Below are positions 16,105-26,376 of a DNA stretch of 26,376 nt, one piece after another; the stretch's first letter is position 1; each line of letters begins with the position of its first letter. The translations under genes were made by a program, and so were the position numbers. The notes below the pieces were generated by a model. That model saw only the letters and a program-made list of their open reading frames with translations, ran no database searches and was not told where the DNA came from. This DNA comes from Streptomyces rubellomurinus. GTDB lineage: Bacteria > Actinomycetota > Actinomycetes > Streptomycetales > Streptomycetaceae. The DNA lies in assembly GCF_000961885.1 (NCBI RefSeq), contig NZ_JZKH01000100.1, positions 1-26,376 on the forward strand, read 5' to 3'.

Positions 16105-18291
16105 TCAGGCCTCCGGCGGCGCCAGGGTGCCGGTGGCCAGGGCGTCCGTTGCGGCCTGGGTGAGGGTGCGGGCGAGGGTGGCGGCGCGGGTGAGGGTGGA
16201 GTCGAAGGCGGCGAGGCGGGCGAAGGCGGCGCCGAGGTGGTGCTGGGCGGGGAGGGGGAGGCGGGGCAGTTCGACCCGGCGGATGTCCAGGCGGGCGGTG
16301 GTGGTGGCGTGGCTGGCGGCGCGTCGGGTGCCGGCGGTGGAGCGGAACTGGCCGGCCAGGAACTCGGGGTCGAGGACGGCCGGGTCGGGCCGCAGCAGGT
16401 GGAGTTGACGGCCGAGGGCGGCGCCGACCAGCGGGCCCTCGGCGGGGACGACGCGGGCGGTGCCGCCGCCGAGGGCGGGGACGAGGACGTCGCCGGGGCG
16501 GGTGCGGACGTCGCCGGCGGGGCCGGTGGCGGCGGCCAGGACGGCGCTGGGCGGGGCGTCGGCGGCGAGGTCCTGGTCGGTGACCACGGGGGTGCCCCCC
16601 GGGTCGGCGCCGGCCGGGCGGGTGGCGACGCCGGTACCGGAGGAGTACACCTCCAGTGCCCCGCCGCGGACCAGTTCGCCCACGGTGACCACACCCACCG
16701 TGCCCGCGCCGGCGCCGGCGCCGGCGCCCGGGACGGCCGGCCCGGCCTGCGGGAGCAGCGTGGCCGGGTCGGCCAGCCCGGCCAGCAGTTCGGCCAACCT
16801 CCCGCTGAGGTGCGAGAGTTCGGCCGCGCCGCCGACCGGGGCGGCGGGCGGGACGTGCCGGGCCGGGGAGAGGTCGGTCTCGTCGTCCAGCAGGTCGATG
16901 GCGGCCATGGCGCGGTGGACGCCGGGGCGGTCGGCCGGGACGGGCAGACCCTCGCGGGCGGCGAGGTCGAAGCCGCGCCAGGCGTCGAGGACGGTGCGGT
17001 GCAGCGCGGGCCAGTCGACCCTGTCCCGGCCGCCTTCCGGAGCCGCCGCGGTGGCGGGGCCGGTCGACGGGCCGGCCGAGGTGCCCGCGGAGCCCGCCGC
17101 CCCGGCGTCGACCAGCAGGACCTGGCGGAAGTCGTCGCCGGGCCGGGGCGCGCGGAGCACCCAGAGGTGCAGCGGGACGCCGTACGGCGGTGCGGCGCCG
17201 GCGGGCAGGGCGATGACGGCCCGCAGCGCGCCGGAGCGGAGCAGTTCGGCGCGGATGCGGCGGCCCGCCCGGCGGGCGGCGACGGTCGGCGGGAGGAGGA
17301 GGGCGGCGAGGCCGCCGGGGCGGGTGCGGGCGAGGCAGTGCAGCACCCAGGCGAGCTCGGACTCGCCGCGCGGCGGGACGAGCCCGCCGGGCCAGCGGGT
17401 GTCGAACTGCAACTCGTCGTGGCCCCAGTCCCGTTCGTTGTACGGGGGCTGGCAGAGCACCGCCTCGAAGGTGTCGCCGGGGTAGGCGTCCGCGCGCAGG
17501 GCGTCGCCGGTGCGCAGGTCGAGCGGGAGCGGGCCCGGGTCCTCGGCGGGGGTGTGCAGGGCGAGGCGCAGGCGGGCGAGGGCGGCGGCGACCGGGTCGG
17601 CGTCCTGGCCGTAGCGGCCGGTGGTCGGGGGGTGGGCGAGCAGGACGGCGCCGAGGCCGGCCGCCGGGTCGAGCACGGTGGCGGGGACGCCGGCGACGGC
17701 CGCGAGCAGCCGGGCGGCCTCCGGCGGGGTGGGGCTGAGCTGACGGCTGTTGGCCTCGGTGTGGCGGGTGAGCAGCTGCTCGTACGCGCCGGCGGGACCG
17801 GCCTGTGCGGCGAGGGCGGCGAGCAGGCGGGCGAGGTCCAGCTGGGTGCTGCCGAGCAGGTGGGGCAGCCGGAGGTCGCGGGGGGCGTCCGGGCCGAGGG
17901 TGTGAACGGCGGTGTCGGCGACGGCCCGGGGCAGCGCGGTGGCGAGCCGGGTGTCGGGCTGGTCGGCGAGCTCGGCCCAGCGGGCGGGGGCCCGGTGCAG
18001 CAGGAGCAGCAGGGCGCCGGCCTCGACCAGCGGGGCGGCGGCGTGGCCGGCCGGGTCGCGGAGGGTGTCGACCAGCTGCCAGGCCCGTTCCAGCAGCGGG
18101 AGTTCGGCGATCTTGCCCTGGGCGCGCAGCCAGCTCTCGACCTCGTCGAGGGCGAAGGTCGGGCTGGCGTCGGTGCCGCCGACCGGTCGCGGGAAGTCGG
18201 GGTGGCGGCGGCGCCAGTTGCTGACCGCGGCCCGGCCGACGCCGGCCAGCCGGGCGATCTCGGCGGCGGTCACTTCGGGGCGGTCCGGCAC
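16105..18291 (-). CDS. HTH / N6-adenine DNA methylase / HsdS-like TRD fusion protein
   Basis: Encodes 728 residues. An N-terminal helix-turn-helix (about 8-30, TAAEIARLAGVGRAAVSNW) is followed by a helical domain, then an N6-methylase core with SAM motif LDPAAGLGAVLL (Asp208) and motif IV QPPY (281-284). The canonical motif IV is N/D/S-PP-Y/F, so Gln at the first place is unusual. The C-terminus (roughly 530-728) resembles a type I specificity-subunit half: GELVRGGALEV, RPGDVLVPALGG, ATTTARLDIRRVELPRLPLPAQHHLGAAFARL and a coiled helix. GTG 18291 is chosen because GAAGGAG stands five bases upstream; a frame-compatible GTG at 18333 has no ribosome site. No restriction subunit lies nearby. It could be a solitary methylase, a regulator derived from one, or both. 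Confidence 0.85.
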   Translation of the reverse strand: MPDRPEVTAAEIARLAGVGRAAVSNWRRRHPDFPRPVGGTDASPTFALDEVESWLRAQGKIAELPLLERAWQLVDTLRDPAGHAAAPLVEAGALLLLLHRAPARWAELADQPDTRLATALPRAVADTAVHTLGPDAPRDLRLPHLLGSTQLDLARLLAALAAQAGPAGAYEQLLTRHTEANSRQLSPTPPEAARLLAAVAGVPATVLDPAAGLGAVLLAHPPTTGRYGQDADPVAAALARLRLALHTPAEDPGPLPLDLRTGDALRADAYPGDTFEAVLCQPPYNERDWGHDELQFDTRWPGGLVPPRGESELAWVLHCLARTRPGGLAALLLPPTVAARRAGRRIRAELLRSGALRAVIALPAGAAPPYGVPLHLWVLRAPRPGDDFRQVLLVDAGAAGSAGTSAGPSTGPATAAAPEGGRDRVDWPALHRTVLDAWRGFDLAAREGLPVPADRPGVHRAMAAIDLLDDETDLSPARHVPPAAPVGGAAELSHLSGRLAELLAGLADPATLLPQAGPAVPGAGAGAGAGTVGVVTVGELVRGGALEVYSSGTGVATRPAGADPGGTPVVTDQDLAADAPPSAVLAAATGPAGDVRTRPGDVLVPALGGGTARVVPAEGPLVGAALGRQLHLLRPDPAVLDPEFLAGQFRSTAGTRRAASHATTTARLDIRRVELPRLPLPAQHHLGAAFARLAAFDSTLTRAATLARTLTQAATDALATGTLAPPEA

Positions 18292-18335
18292 GGGGGCTCC
18301 TTCGGTGGCGCGGTCAGGCCGGGATGTGACCACAC

Positions 18336-18341
18336 AGCATA
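18336..18341 (-). promoter_or_regulatory. Candidate -10 box of the methylase-fusion gene
   Basis: TATGCT on the minus strand would place the transcription start near 18328, 37 bases before the GTG. The corresponding -35 position overlaps the right arm of the palindrome at 18361-18379 (read on the minus strand), so a protein bound there should block this promoter. The -35 match is weak. Confidence 0.35.
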
Positions 18342-18360
18342 GCGAGGCATTCGCTCAAGC

Positions 18361-18379
18361 CTGTTCACGGTGTGAACAG
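18361..18379. promoter_or_regulatory. Perfect 19-bp palindromic operator candidate in the divergent promoter region
   Basis: CTGTTCACGGTGTGAACAG is a perfect inverted repeat with 8-bp arms and a 3-bp centre. Two more half-sites of the same kind lie nearby: GTGAAT at 18389-18394 and ATTCAC at 18408-18413. The cluster sits between the divergent methylase-fusion and lipoprotein genes and touches both predicted promoters. The binding protein is unknown; the HTH of the fusion protein is a candidate. Confidence 0.7.
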
Positions 18380-18399
18380 AGCTCTTTTGTGAATTGCCG

Positions 18400-18429
18400 T
18401 TGACACCATTCACGGCCGGATGGTGTGAT
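18400..18429 (+). promoter_or_regulatory. Promoter of the DUF4352 lipoprotein gene
   Basis: A perfect -35 TTGACA (18400-18405), an 18-bp spacer and TGTGAT (18424-18429) form a good sigma-70-type promoter. The predicted start is near 18436, giving a leader of about 57 bases. A 7-bp inverted repeat, ACACCAT/ATGGTGT (18403-18409 and 18420-18426), brackets the spacer. Confidence 0.55.
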
Positions 18430-18492
18430 CTCTCCGTCGCCACGAAGCGAGGGCGACAGCCGAAAGACCGTCACAGACACCGGGAGACAGCC

Positions 18493-19077
18493 ATGTCCGC
18501 CACTGCCCGCCGCACCGCCGCCCTGCTGCTCGGCGCCACCCTGGTCACCCTCACCGCGACCGCGTGCAACTCCACCGGCGGTGCCTCCGTCTCGACCGAG
18601 GCGAAGCAGACCGCGTCCGCGAGCACCACCAAGGCCGCCGACGCTCCCCACGCGCCGGCCCCGGCCAAGGTCGGCGACACCATCGCGCTCAAGGGCATGG
18701 ACAAGGGCAACACCGCCGACGTCACCGCGGTGAAGGTGGTCGACCCGGCCGAGAGTGCGAGCGAGTACCTCAAGCCCGCGGACGGCAAGCACTACGTCGC
18801 GGTGCAGTTCCAGATCAAGGCCACCGGTGCCCAGGCCTACAGCGAGGTCCCCGCGAGCAGCGCCAAGGTGGTGGACACCCAGGGCCAGGCGTACGGCCCG
18901 AACCTTGAGGAGACCAAGGCCGGCCCGGCCTTCCAGACCCCCACCAACATCGCCCCCGGCGACACCGGCAAGGGCTTCGTCACCTTCGAGGTCCCGGACG
19001 GCACGAAGCTCGACAAGGTCCAGTTCGCCCTGGACAACGGCTTCTCCCAGCAGACCGGGCAGTGGAAGATCGGCTGA
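18493..19077 (+). CDS. DUF4352 domain-containing lipoprotein
   Basis: Encodes 194 residues. The N-terminus MSATARRTAALLLGATLVTLTATACNS is a lipoprotein signal: basic start, hydrophobic core, and Cys25 as the lipidation site, although the lipobox (ATAC) lacks the usual Leu at -3. A Ser/Thr/Ala-rich linker follows, then an immunoglobulin-like DUF4352 (telokin-like) domain from about residue 55 (VGDTIALKGM, HYVAVQFQIKATGAQAYSEVP, GFVTFEVPDGTKLDKVQFAL) to the end. Such domains are common in actinobacterial surface lipoproteins; their ligands are mostly unknown. ATG 18493 follows a GGGAGA site. The upstream half of the open frame (from 18394) covers the promoter and is not coding. The gene stands alone and diverges from the methylase fusion. 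Confidence 0.88.
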   Translation: MSATARRTAALLLGATLVTLTATACNSTGGASVSTEAKQTASASTTKAADAPHAPAPAKVGDTIALKGMDKGNTADVTAVKVVDPAESASEYLKPADGKHYVAVQFQIKATGAQAYSEVPASSAKVVDTQGQAYGPNLEETKAGPAFQTPTNIAPGDTGKGFVTFEVPDGTKLDKVQFALDNGFSQQTGQWKIG

Positions 19078-19117
19078 CAGCCCCGTTCACAGGCCGGGCG
19101 CACCCCGGACAGACGGA

Positions 19118-19151
19118 ACGGCGGCCCCGGGCCGAAGCCCGAGACCGCCGT
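19118..19151. terminator. Hairpin between the lipoprotein gene and mfd
   Basis: Outer arms ACGGCGG/CCGCCGT (19118-19124, 19145-19151) and an inner stem CGGGC/GCCCG with a CGAA tetraloop (19128-19141) lie in the 90-base gap between two convergent stop codons. It can serve transcripts from either side. Confidence 0.55.
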
Positions 19152-19167
19152 GCACCACCGAACCGCG

Positions 19168-22797
<3,630 letters not shown>

Positions 22798-23488
22798 CTG
22801 GGGTCTCTTCTTCGTCCCGTGACTGGTGCTGCCTCCGGGCGGCGAAGGCCCGCCGGGGCAACGCGAACGACCCGGCGCGCCGAGCGGCCGGGGGTTCCCA
22901 GCCTACGCCGCGGCACGGACAGGCACGCGGTGTACGGCCCCGGCAGCGCCGGGGCCGTGGAACGCGCCCGAACGGAGCCGGGGCGGGCCGGGAGCGGACG
23001 GCGCCTGTCAGGGACACGGCCGCAGACGAACGACTGGACGGATCACCGCGTCGCCGGTGGGCGAACCGGTCGGGCACGGGCCCGGAACCGGCTCGGCGAT
23101 CCGCCACGAACTGGACATACTCCTGTCACTGCCCGTCCATGGAGATCGCGCACCATGGTGAATGTGCCCGCCGCACCCAACCGTGGGGGATGGCTGTGGG
23201 GGCATGTCGCACCCCCGATGGGGGTCGGTGGTGCGAGGCCGGGCGACCCTGGGTGGGGGCGCCCGCCCAAGCGCCGGGAACCGTGGCGCCCTTTCCTGGA
23301 GGGCGCCACGGGTCTCGGCCTCACTCGTTTCCGGCGGCTGTCCCCGGCGTTTCCCGGAACTGTTTCCGGCGACCGCGCCCGGACCGCCCGGCCCGGCCCC
23401 GCACACGCCGGGACCCCGGCCGCCCGGAGCGGGGCGGTCGGGGCCCGGAACGCGAAGCGCGCCGCCCGCCAGTCACCCGGACGAGCGG
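22798..23488. other. 691-base gap between mfd and the coiled-coil gene; no gene supported
   Basis: The gap holds the mfd 5' region on the left and a strong hairpin (23281-23311) on the right. Between are a CACCATGGTG palindrome at 23151-23160 and a G-run-rich stretch (23189-23233) with CCCCCGATGGGGG that could fold. A plus-strand frame from ATG 23155 is open to 23508, but it runs through the hairpin and into the 3' end of the opposing gene, and its codon use is weak. I find no tRNA-like or known ncRNA pattern. Confidence 0.5.
23281..23311. terminator. Perfect 12-bp stem hairpin terminator
   Basis: CCGTGGCGCCCT (23281-23292) pairs perfectly with 23300-23311 around the loop TTCCTGG. It lies 178 bases downstream of the coiled-coil gene stop on the minus strand and is the best terminator candidate for that gene. 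It could also act on plus-strand transcripts. Confidence 0.7.
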
Positions 23489-24904
23489 TCAGCGGCGGCG
23501 GTAGGTGACGGTGTTCGGGGTGGCGTAGTCGCTGCCGTCGTCCACGATGACGATCTTCGGAATGATCCGGGTCTCCTCCTCGGGCTCCTTCGCCGCCGCG
23601 CCGGCCGGGCCCCCGCCGTCCCCGTCCGCCGCCGGCCGGGGCGGCGTGGACGGCTTCGGCGGCGCCGCGACGGGCGCGACCGGTCCGGTCACCACGCCGG
23701 ACGGCGGCCCGCCGGCGTCCGGCTTCCGCTCCGACCCGCCGCCGCCGACGACCGGCATCCGCAGCACCGTGGTCGCCTTCTCCCGCGCGCCCGGCGCCGG
23801 CTCCTTGCGCAGGTTCGGCAGCGGGACCTCCCCGGTGTCCGCCTCCGAGTCCACGACGCCCGCCGGTGCGGCGTCCACCGGCGCGGCGTCCCCGGGCGCG
23901 GCGTCCGCGGGCACGGCGTCCGCGGGCACGGCCTGGGCGGAACCGGCGTCCGCGGCACCGGCGTCCTCCGCGCCCTCCGCCTCGTCCGCGCCGTCCGTGT
24001 CCTGCCCGAGCTCCACCGCTTCGATCTGGCCGACCGCCGCGCCGGTGAGCGAGGCCAGGGTGGCCTTGATGTGGTCGAGGTGCTGCTGCACCGTCTCCAG
24101 CCGGGCGTCGAACTCGCGCTGCTCGCGCTCGCTCGCCGCGTTGATCTTCTCGGCCTCGCGGCGGGCCTGCTCGACCAACTGGTCGGCCTTGGCCTGGGCG
24201 TCGGTCTCCAGCTGCTTGATCTGCGAGAGCACGGTCTCCCGGTGCTGCTCGGCCTCCTTGACCCGGCGCTCGGCGGTCGAGGAGACCTCGGCGTCCTCGG
24301 CGTCGGCCTTGGCCTGCGCCTCGGCGAAGGTCTCGTCGGCCTTGCGGCGCTTGGCGGCGAGGTCGGCCTCGGCCTGCTCGTTGGCCTCGGCGGCGGCCAC
24401 CCGCACCTTGGCGGCGTAGGCGGTGGCGGCGTCGCGGGCGGCGCGGCTCTCCCGGTCGGCGTCGGCGCGCAGCCCCTCGGCCTCGGAGCGGGTGCGCTCC
24501 TCGGTGCGGCGGGCGGCCGCGTCGGCCTCGGTGCGGGTGGTGGCGGCGTACTCCTTGGCGGCCTTGTCGAGCGCCTGCCCCGCCTCGTAGACCTCGTCGC
24601 GCAGGTCCTCGGCGAAGCGCTCGGCCTTGTCCCGGACGGCCCGGGCCTCGTTCTCGGCCATCGCGGCCAGTCCGGCGGCCTGCTCGCTGAGCACCTGGTA
24701 GTCGGGTTCCGGAGCGTCCTCGGCGGCTCGGCGGACGTCGGCCAGCCGGGCCTCCATCTGCCGGATCCCGGCACCCAGGACGCTCAGCCGTTCCCACGCC
24801 TCGTCGCGCTGGGCGGTCAGGGCCGCGAGGGCCCGGTCGACCTGCTCGGGCGCGTAGCCGCGCCGGGCCTGGGTGAAGCCGTACTGGGGGACGGCGTCGC
24901 TCAT
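23489..24904 (-). CDS. DivIVA-like coiled-coil protein
   Basis: Encodes 471 residues. The N-terminus YGFTQARRGYAPEQVDRALAALTAQRDEAW resembles the DivIVA membrane/pole-binding head. A long alanine/glutamate-rich coiled coil follows from about residue 40 to 290 (AERFAEDLRDEVYEAGQALDKAAKEY, RRKADETFAEAQAKADAEDAEV). The C-terminal third is disordered, rich in A, P, D and G, with ADAxPxDA repeats, ending PKIVIVDDGSDYATPNTVTYRRR. In Streptomyces such proteins (often labelled cellulose-binding protein) relate to the Scy/FilP/DivIVA polar growth scaffold, so a cytoskeletal role is likely but unproven. ATG 24904 follows a GAGGGGAAG site; the extra 14 codons upstream lack one. It probably has its own promoter in the 270-base gap and is followed by a hairpin. 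Confidence 0.85.
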   Translation of the reverse strand: MSDAVPQYGFTQARRGYAPEQVDRALAALTAQRDEAWERLSVLGAGIRQMEARLADVRRAAEDAPEPDYQVLSEQAAGLAAMAENEARAVRDKAERFAEDLRDEVYEAGQALDKAAKEYAATTRTEADAAARRTEERTRSEAEGLRADADRESRAARDAATAYAAKVRVAAAEANEQAEADLAAKRRKADETFAEAQAKADAEDAEVSSTAERRVKEAEQHRETVLSQIKQLETDAQAKADQLVEQARREAEKINAASEREQREFDARLETVQQHLDHIKATLASLTGAAVGQIEAVELGQDTDGADEAEGAEDAGAADAGSAQAVPADAVPADAAPGDAAPVDAAPAGVVDSEADTGEVPLPNLRKEPAPGAREKATTVLRMPVVGGGGSERKPDAGGPPSGVVTGPVAPVAAPPKPSTPPRPAADGDGGGPAGAAAKEPEEETRIIPKIVIVDDGSDYATPNTVTYRRR

Positions 24905-24962
24905 GGGCTCTTCCCCTCGTTTCGCGGGCTGGGCTGCGGAGCCCATGATCGGACGGAGCGGA

Positions 24963-25000
24963 CGAATCCGGAACCGGTTCCGACCACGGGGCCGGATTCG
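24963..25000. repeat. Inverted repeat and central palindrome upstream of the coiled-coil gene
   Basis: CGAATCCGG (24963-24971) and its complement CCGGATTCG (24992-25000) are separated by 20 bases. They overlap a 14-bp perfect palindrome, CGGAACCGGTTCCG (24969-24982). The set lies 60-95 bases before the coiled-coil gene start, where an operator could sit. The rest of the 269-base gap (24905-25173) includes an AT-richer stretch near 25047-25068 but no clear promoter boxes. Confidence 0.55.
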
Positions 25001-25173
25001 GTCGTCCTACGGACCGGAAAGCGTCAAGGACGGACGAATAGTCCATCCTCTTGACCTATTTTGCGCATATCCGGAGGAATCCCCAACGAGGCACCGCCGC
25101 GGCGGTACGCCGGAGGGGCCGCTCCGGACCCCGGAACGACCCCTCCCCACCTGCGAAGACCGTCGACGGACCG

Positions 25174-26376
25174 CTACAGCAGGCCGTCCCAGAACTGCTC
25201 CAGCAGCACGGCCCACCACGTGTCCGCGTCCTGCAGGGCCGCCGGGTCGATCGCGGCGAGCTGGGCCTGGAAGTCGGTCGTCCAGCGACCGGCCTGGTCC
25301 GGCGTCAGCCCGTACCGGAGCCGCCACATCCGGCCCAGCAGGGCCAGCGCGCGGACGAACTCCGGCACACCGCTGTTGACGAACCGGGGCTGCTGACCGG
25401 TTCCCTCGATGTCCACGGCCACCACGTGCGCGGTGCCGTACTGGACGCACAGCTGCCGGCCGTAGTCGTTGCCGAGCACCAGGTAGCCGCCGAAGTCCGG
25501 CGCCGCGGGCAGGCCGCGCTCGGCGGCCAGCTCGGCGAGCGTCGGGATCGGACGGCCCTCCTGCGCCTGGGCCCAGAAGAACGGCCCGAAGTCGCGCGGC
25601 AGCCCGGCCCACATCAGCGACTGCGACACCGGCTCCGGCACGCCCTGGCGGGAGACCGCGCGCTGCTCGTAGCGGAACAGGTTCTGCCCGAAGGCCGCGC
25701 CGATCTCCTGGGCCAGCTGCTGCGGCGCCACCGGCGGCAGCGGCTGGACGCTGCCCGGCGCGGGCAGCGGCACCCGGAACGGGCGGACCCGCTGGGCGCC
25801 GGCGGCCTGCTGGTGCAGCTCGTCCAGGTGGTCCAGCAGCTCGGCCATGCCGGCCTGCCGGGAGGCGTGGTCGTGGCCGTACGGGGCGGTGTGGGTGAGC
25901 CGCACGTTCGGCCAGGAGGCGGCGATCATGCGGTTGCAGTAGCCGCCGGGCAGATCGCACGACTCCAGCTCGGTGTACAGCTCCAGCACCTGCTCCGGCG
26001 GCACGTTCAGCCGGCGCAGGTCCTGAAGGATCTTCCACTCCGGGTGCGGGGTGCCGGGCTCGCTGCGGTGCAGCAGCTTCTGCTCCGAGCCGTCCGGGCC
26101 CCGGTAGCTGAGCGCGGCGAAGTACCCCGGGCCGACCGCGGGCACGCCGGGCGGCACGGCCGCGGCCGCCGGCTGGCCGGCCACCGGCGAGGGCGGGACG
26201 ACACCGGGCGCGGCGCCCCCGGCGTTCGGGTAGCCGTACCCGGCCGCCTGCGCGGCGGGGGCCGCCGGTCCACCGGGCGGCGGCGGGACGGCGGGGCCGC
26301 CGGACGGCGGGGTGCCCGGGTCGGCCGGGGCCGGGGCGGCGCCCAGCAGGGCCGGGTCGATCGCGCTCGCCAGCTG
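25174..26376 (-). CDS. Deaminase-like / SUKH-4-like two-domain protein (5' end beyond window)
   Basis: The frame is open from the TAG at 25174 to the right edge, so the protein is at least 400 residues and its start is outside the window. The visible N-terminal part is a proline/alanine/glycine-rich linker (25 or so P in 90 residues). Next is a deaminase-like domain: HPE (His at 26044-26046, Glu at 26038-26040), then VLELYTELESC, six residues, GYC (Cys at 25957-25959 and 25936-25938), the zinc-site pattern of toxin-type nucleic-acid deaminases. The last 190 residues resemble SUKH-4 immunity domains: FGGYLVLGNDYGRQLCVQYGTAHVVAVDIEG followed by PRFVNSGVPEFVRALALL. A GTG at 26184 is a possible internal start but lacks support. 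Toxin-like and immunity-like modules on one chain suggest a regulated or decoy role, not a classical toxin. Confidence 0.8.
   Translation of the reverse strand, partial: QLASAIDPALLGAAPAPADPGTPPSGGPAVPPPPGGPAAPAAQAAGYGYPNAGGAAPGVVPPSPVAGQPAAAAVPPGVPAVGPGYFAALSYRGPDGSEQKLLHRSEPGTPHPEWKILQDLRRLNVPPEQVLELYTELESCDLPGGYCNRMIAASWPNVRLTHTAPYGHDHASRQAGMAELLDHLDELHQQAAGAQRVRPFRVPLPAPGSVQPLPPVAPQQLAQEIGAAFGQNLFRYEQRAVSRQGVPEPVSQSLMWAGLPRDFGPFFWAQAQEGRPIPTLAELAAERGLPAAPDFGGYLVLGNDYGRQLCVQYGTAHVVAVDIEGTGQQPRFVNSGVPEFVRALALLGRMWRLRYGLTPDQAGRWTTDFQAQLAAIDPAALQDADTWWAVLLEQFWDGLL

Noticed and set aside
18292..18333. Earlier GTG start (18333) for the methylase fusion
   Set aside because: No ribosome site; it lies at the predicted -10/transcription start, while GTG 18291 has a strong GAAGGAG site.
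13570..18333. Complete restriction-modification or phage-defence island around the methylase
   Set aside because: No nuclease, helicase, integrase or shift in base composition nearby; the neighbours are housekeeping or signalling genes.
15433..18342. 969-residue plus-strand open frame
   Set aside because: Antisense shadow of the methylase fusion, rich in Gly, Ala and Arg with no recognisable motif.
23155..23508. Small plus-strand gene starting MVNVPAAPNRGGWLWG
   Set aside because: It has a GGAG-like site, but it runs through the hairpin at 23281-23311 and into the 3' end of the opposing gene, and third-position bias is weak in its second half.

Overview
The window is very GC-rich, with almost every third codon position G or C, and has the gene families and order of a Streptomyces-type actinomycete (Streptomyces or Kitasatospora). 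The run ndh, ppx, DUF501, divIC, eno, rpf, P450, mazG, mfd resembles the conserved chromosomal core of Streptomyces. This looks like stable chromosome, not a mobile island: no integrase, transposase, tRNA or rRNA was found.

Layout. 1-2760 (+): the tail of an ABC ATPase and its FtsX-type permease, closed by a strong terminator. 3074-8439 (-): type II NADH dehydrogenase with its own promoter, then the eno > divIC > DUF501 > ppx cluster, read right to left, with a hairpin between eno and divIC. 8688-9470 (-): a secreted resuscitation-promoting factor behind a clear c-di-AMP (ydaO-type) riboswitch. 9870-12888: a cytochrome P450 (-), a small degenerate Rossmann protein (+) and mazG (-). 12913-13551: an unusual array of eight 23-bp interrupted palindromes filling the gap between mazG and a kinase gene. 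13570-15857 (-): a membrane protein and a TPR-tailed Ser/Thr kinase, translationally coupled. 16105-18291 (-): an HTH / N6-methylase / TRD fusion with a QPPY motif, divergent from a DUF4352 lipoprotein (18493-19077, +) across a shared region with a perfect 19-bp palindrome. 19168-22797 (-): mfd. 23489-24904 (-): a DivIVA-like coiled-coil protein. 25174 to the window end (-): a deaminase-like plus SUKH-4-like protein, 5' truncated.

Functional themes. Core metabolism and respiration (enolase, NDH-2), division and wall growth (DivIC, Rpf, coiled-coil protein), genome and nucleotide upkeep (Mfd, MazG, Ppx/GppA) and signalling (kinase, c-di-AMP switch) are interleaved with genes of uncertain role. 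The points most worth a second look are the palindrome array upstream of mazG, the HTH-methylase fusion with its noncanonical motif and palindromic control region, the 24-bp triplication that carries the enolase stop codon, and the joined deaminase-SUKH protein at the right edge. No complete new system can be claimed from the sequence alone.
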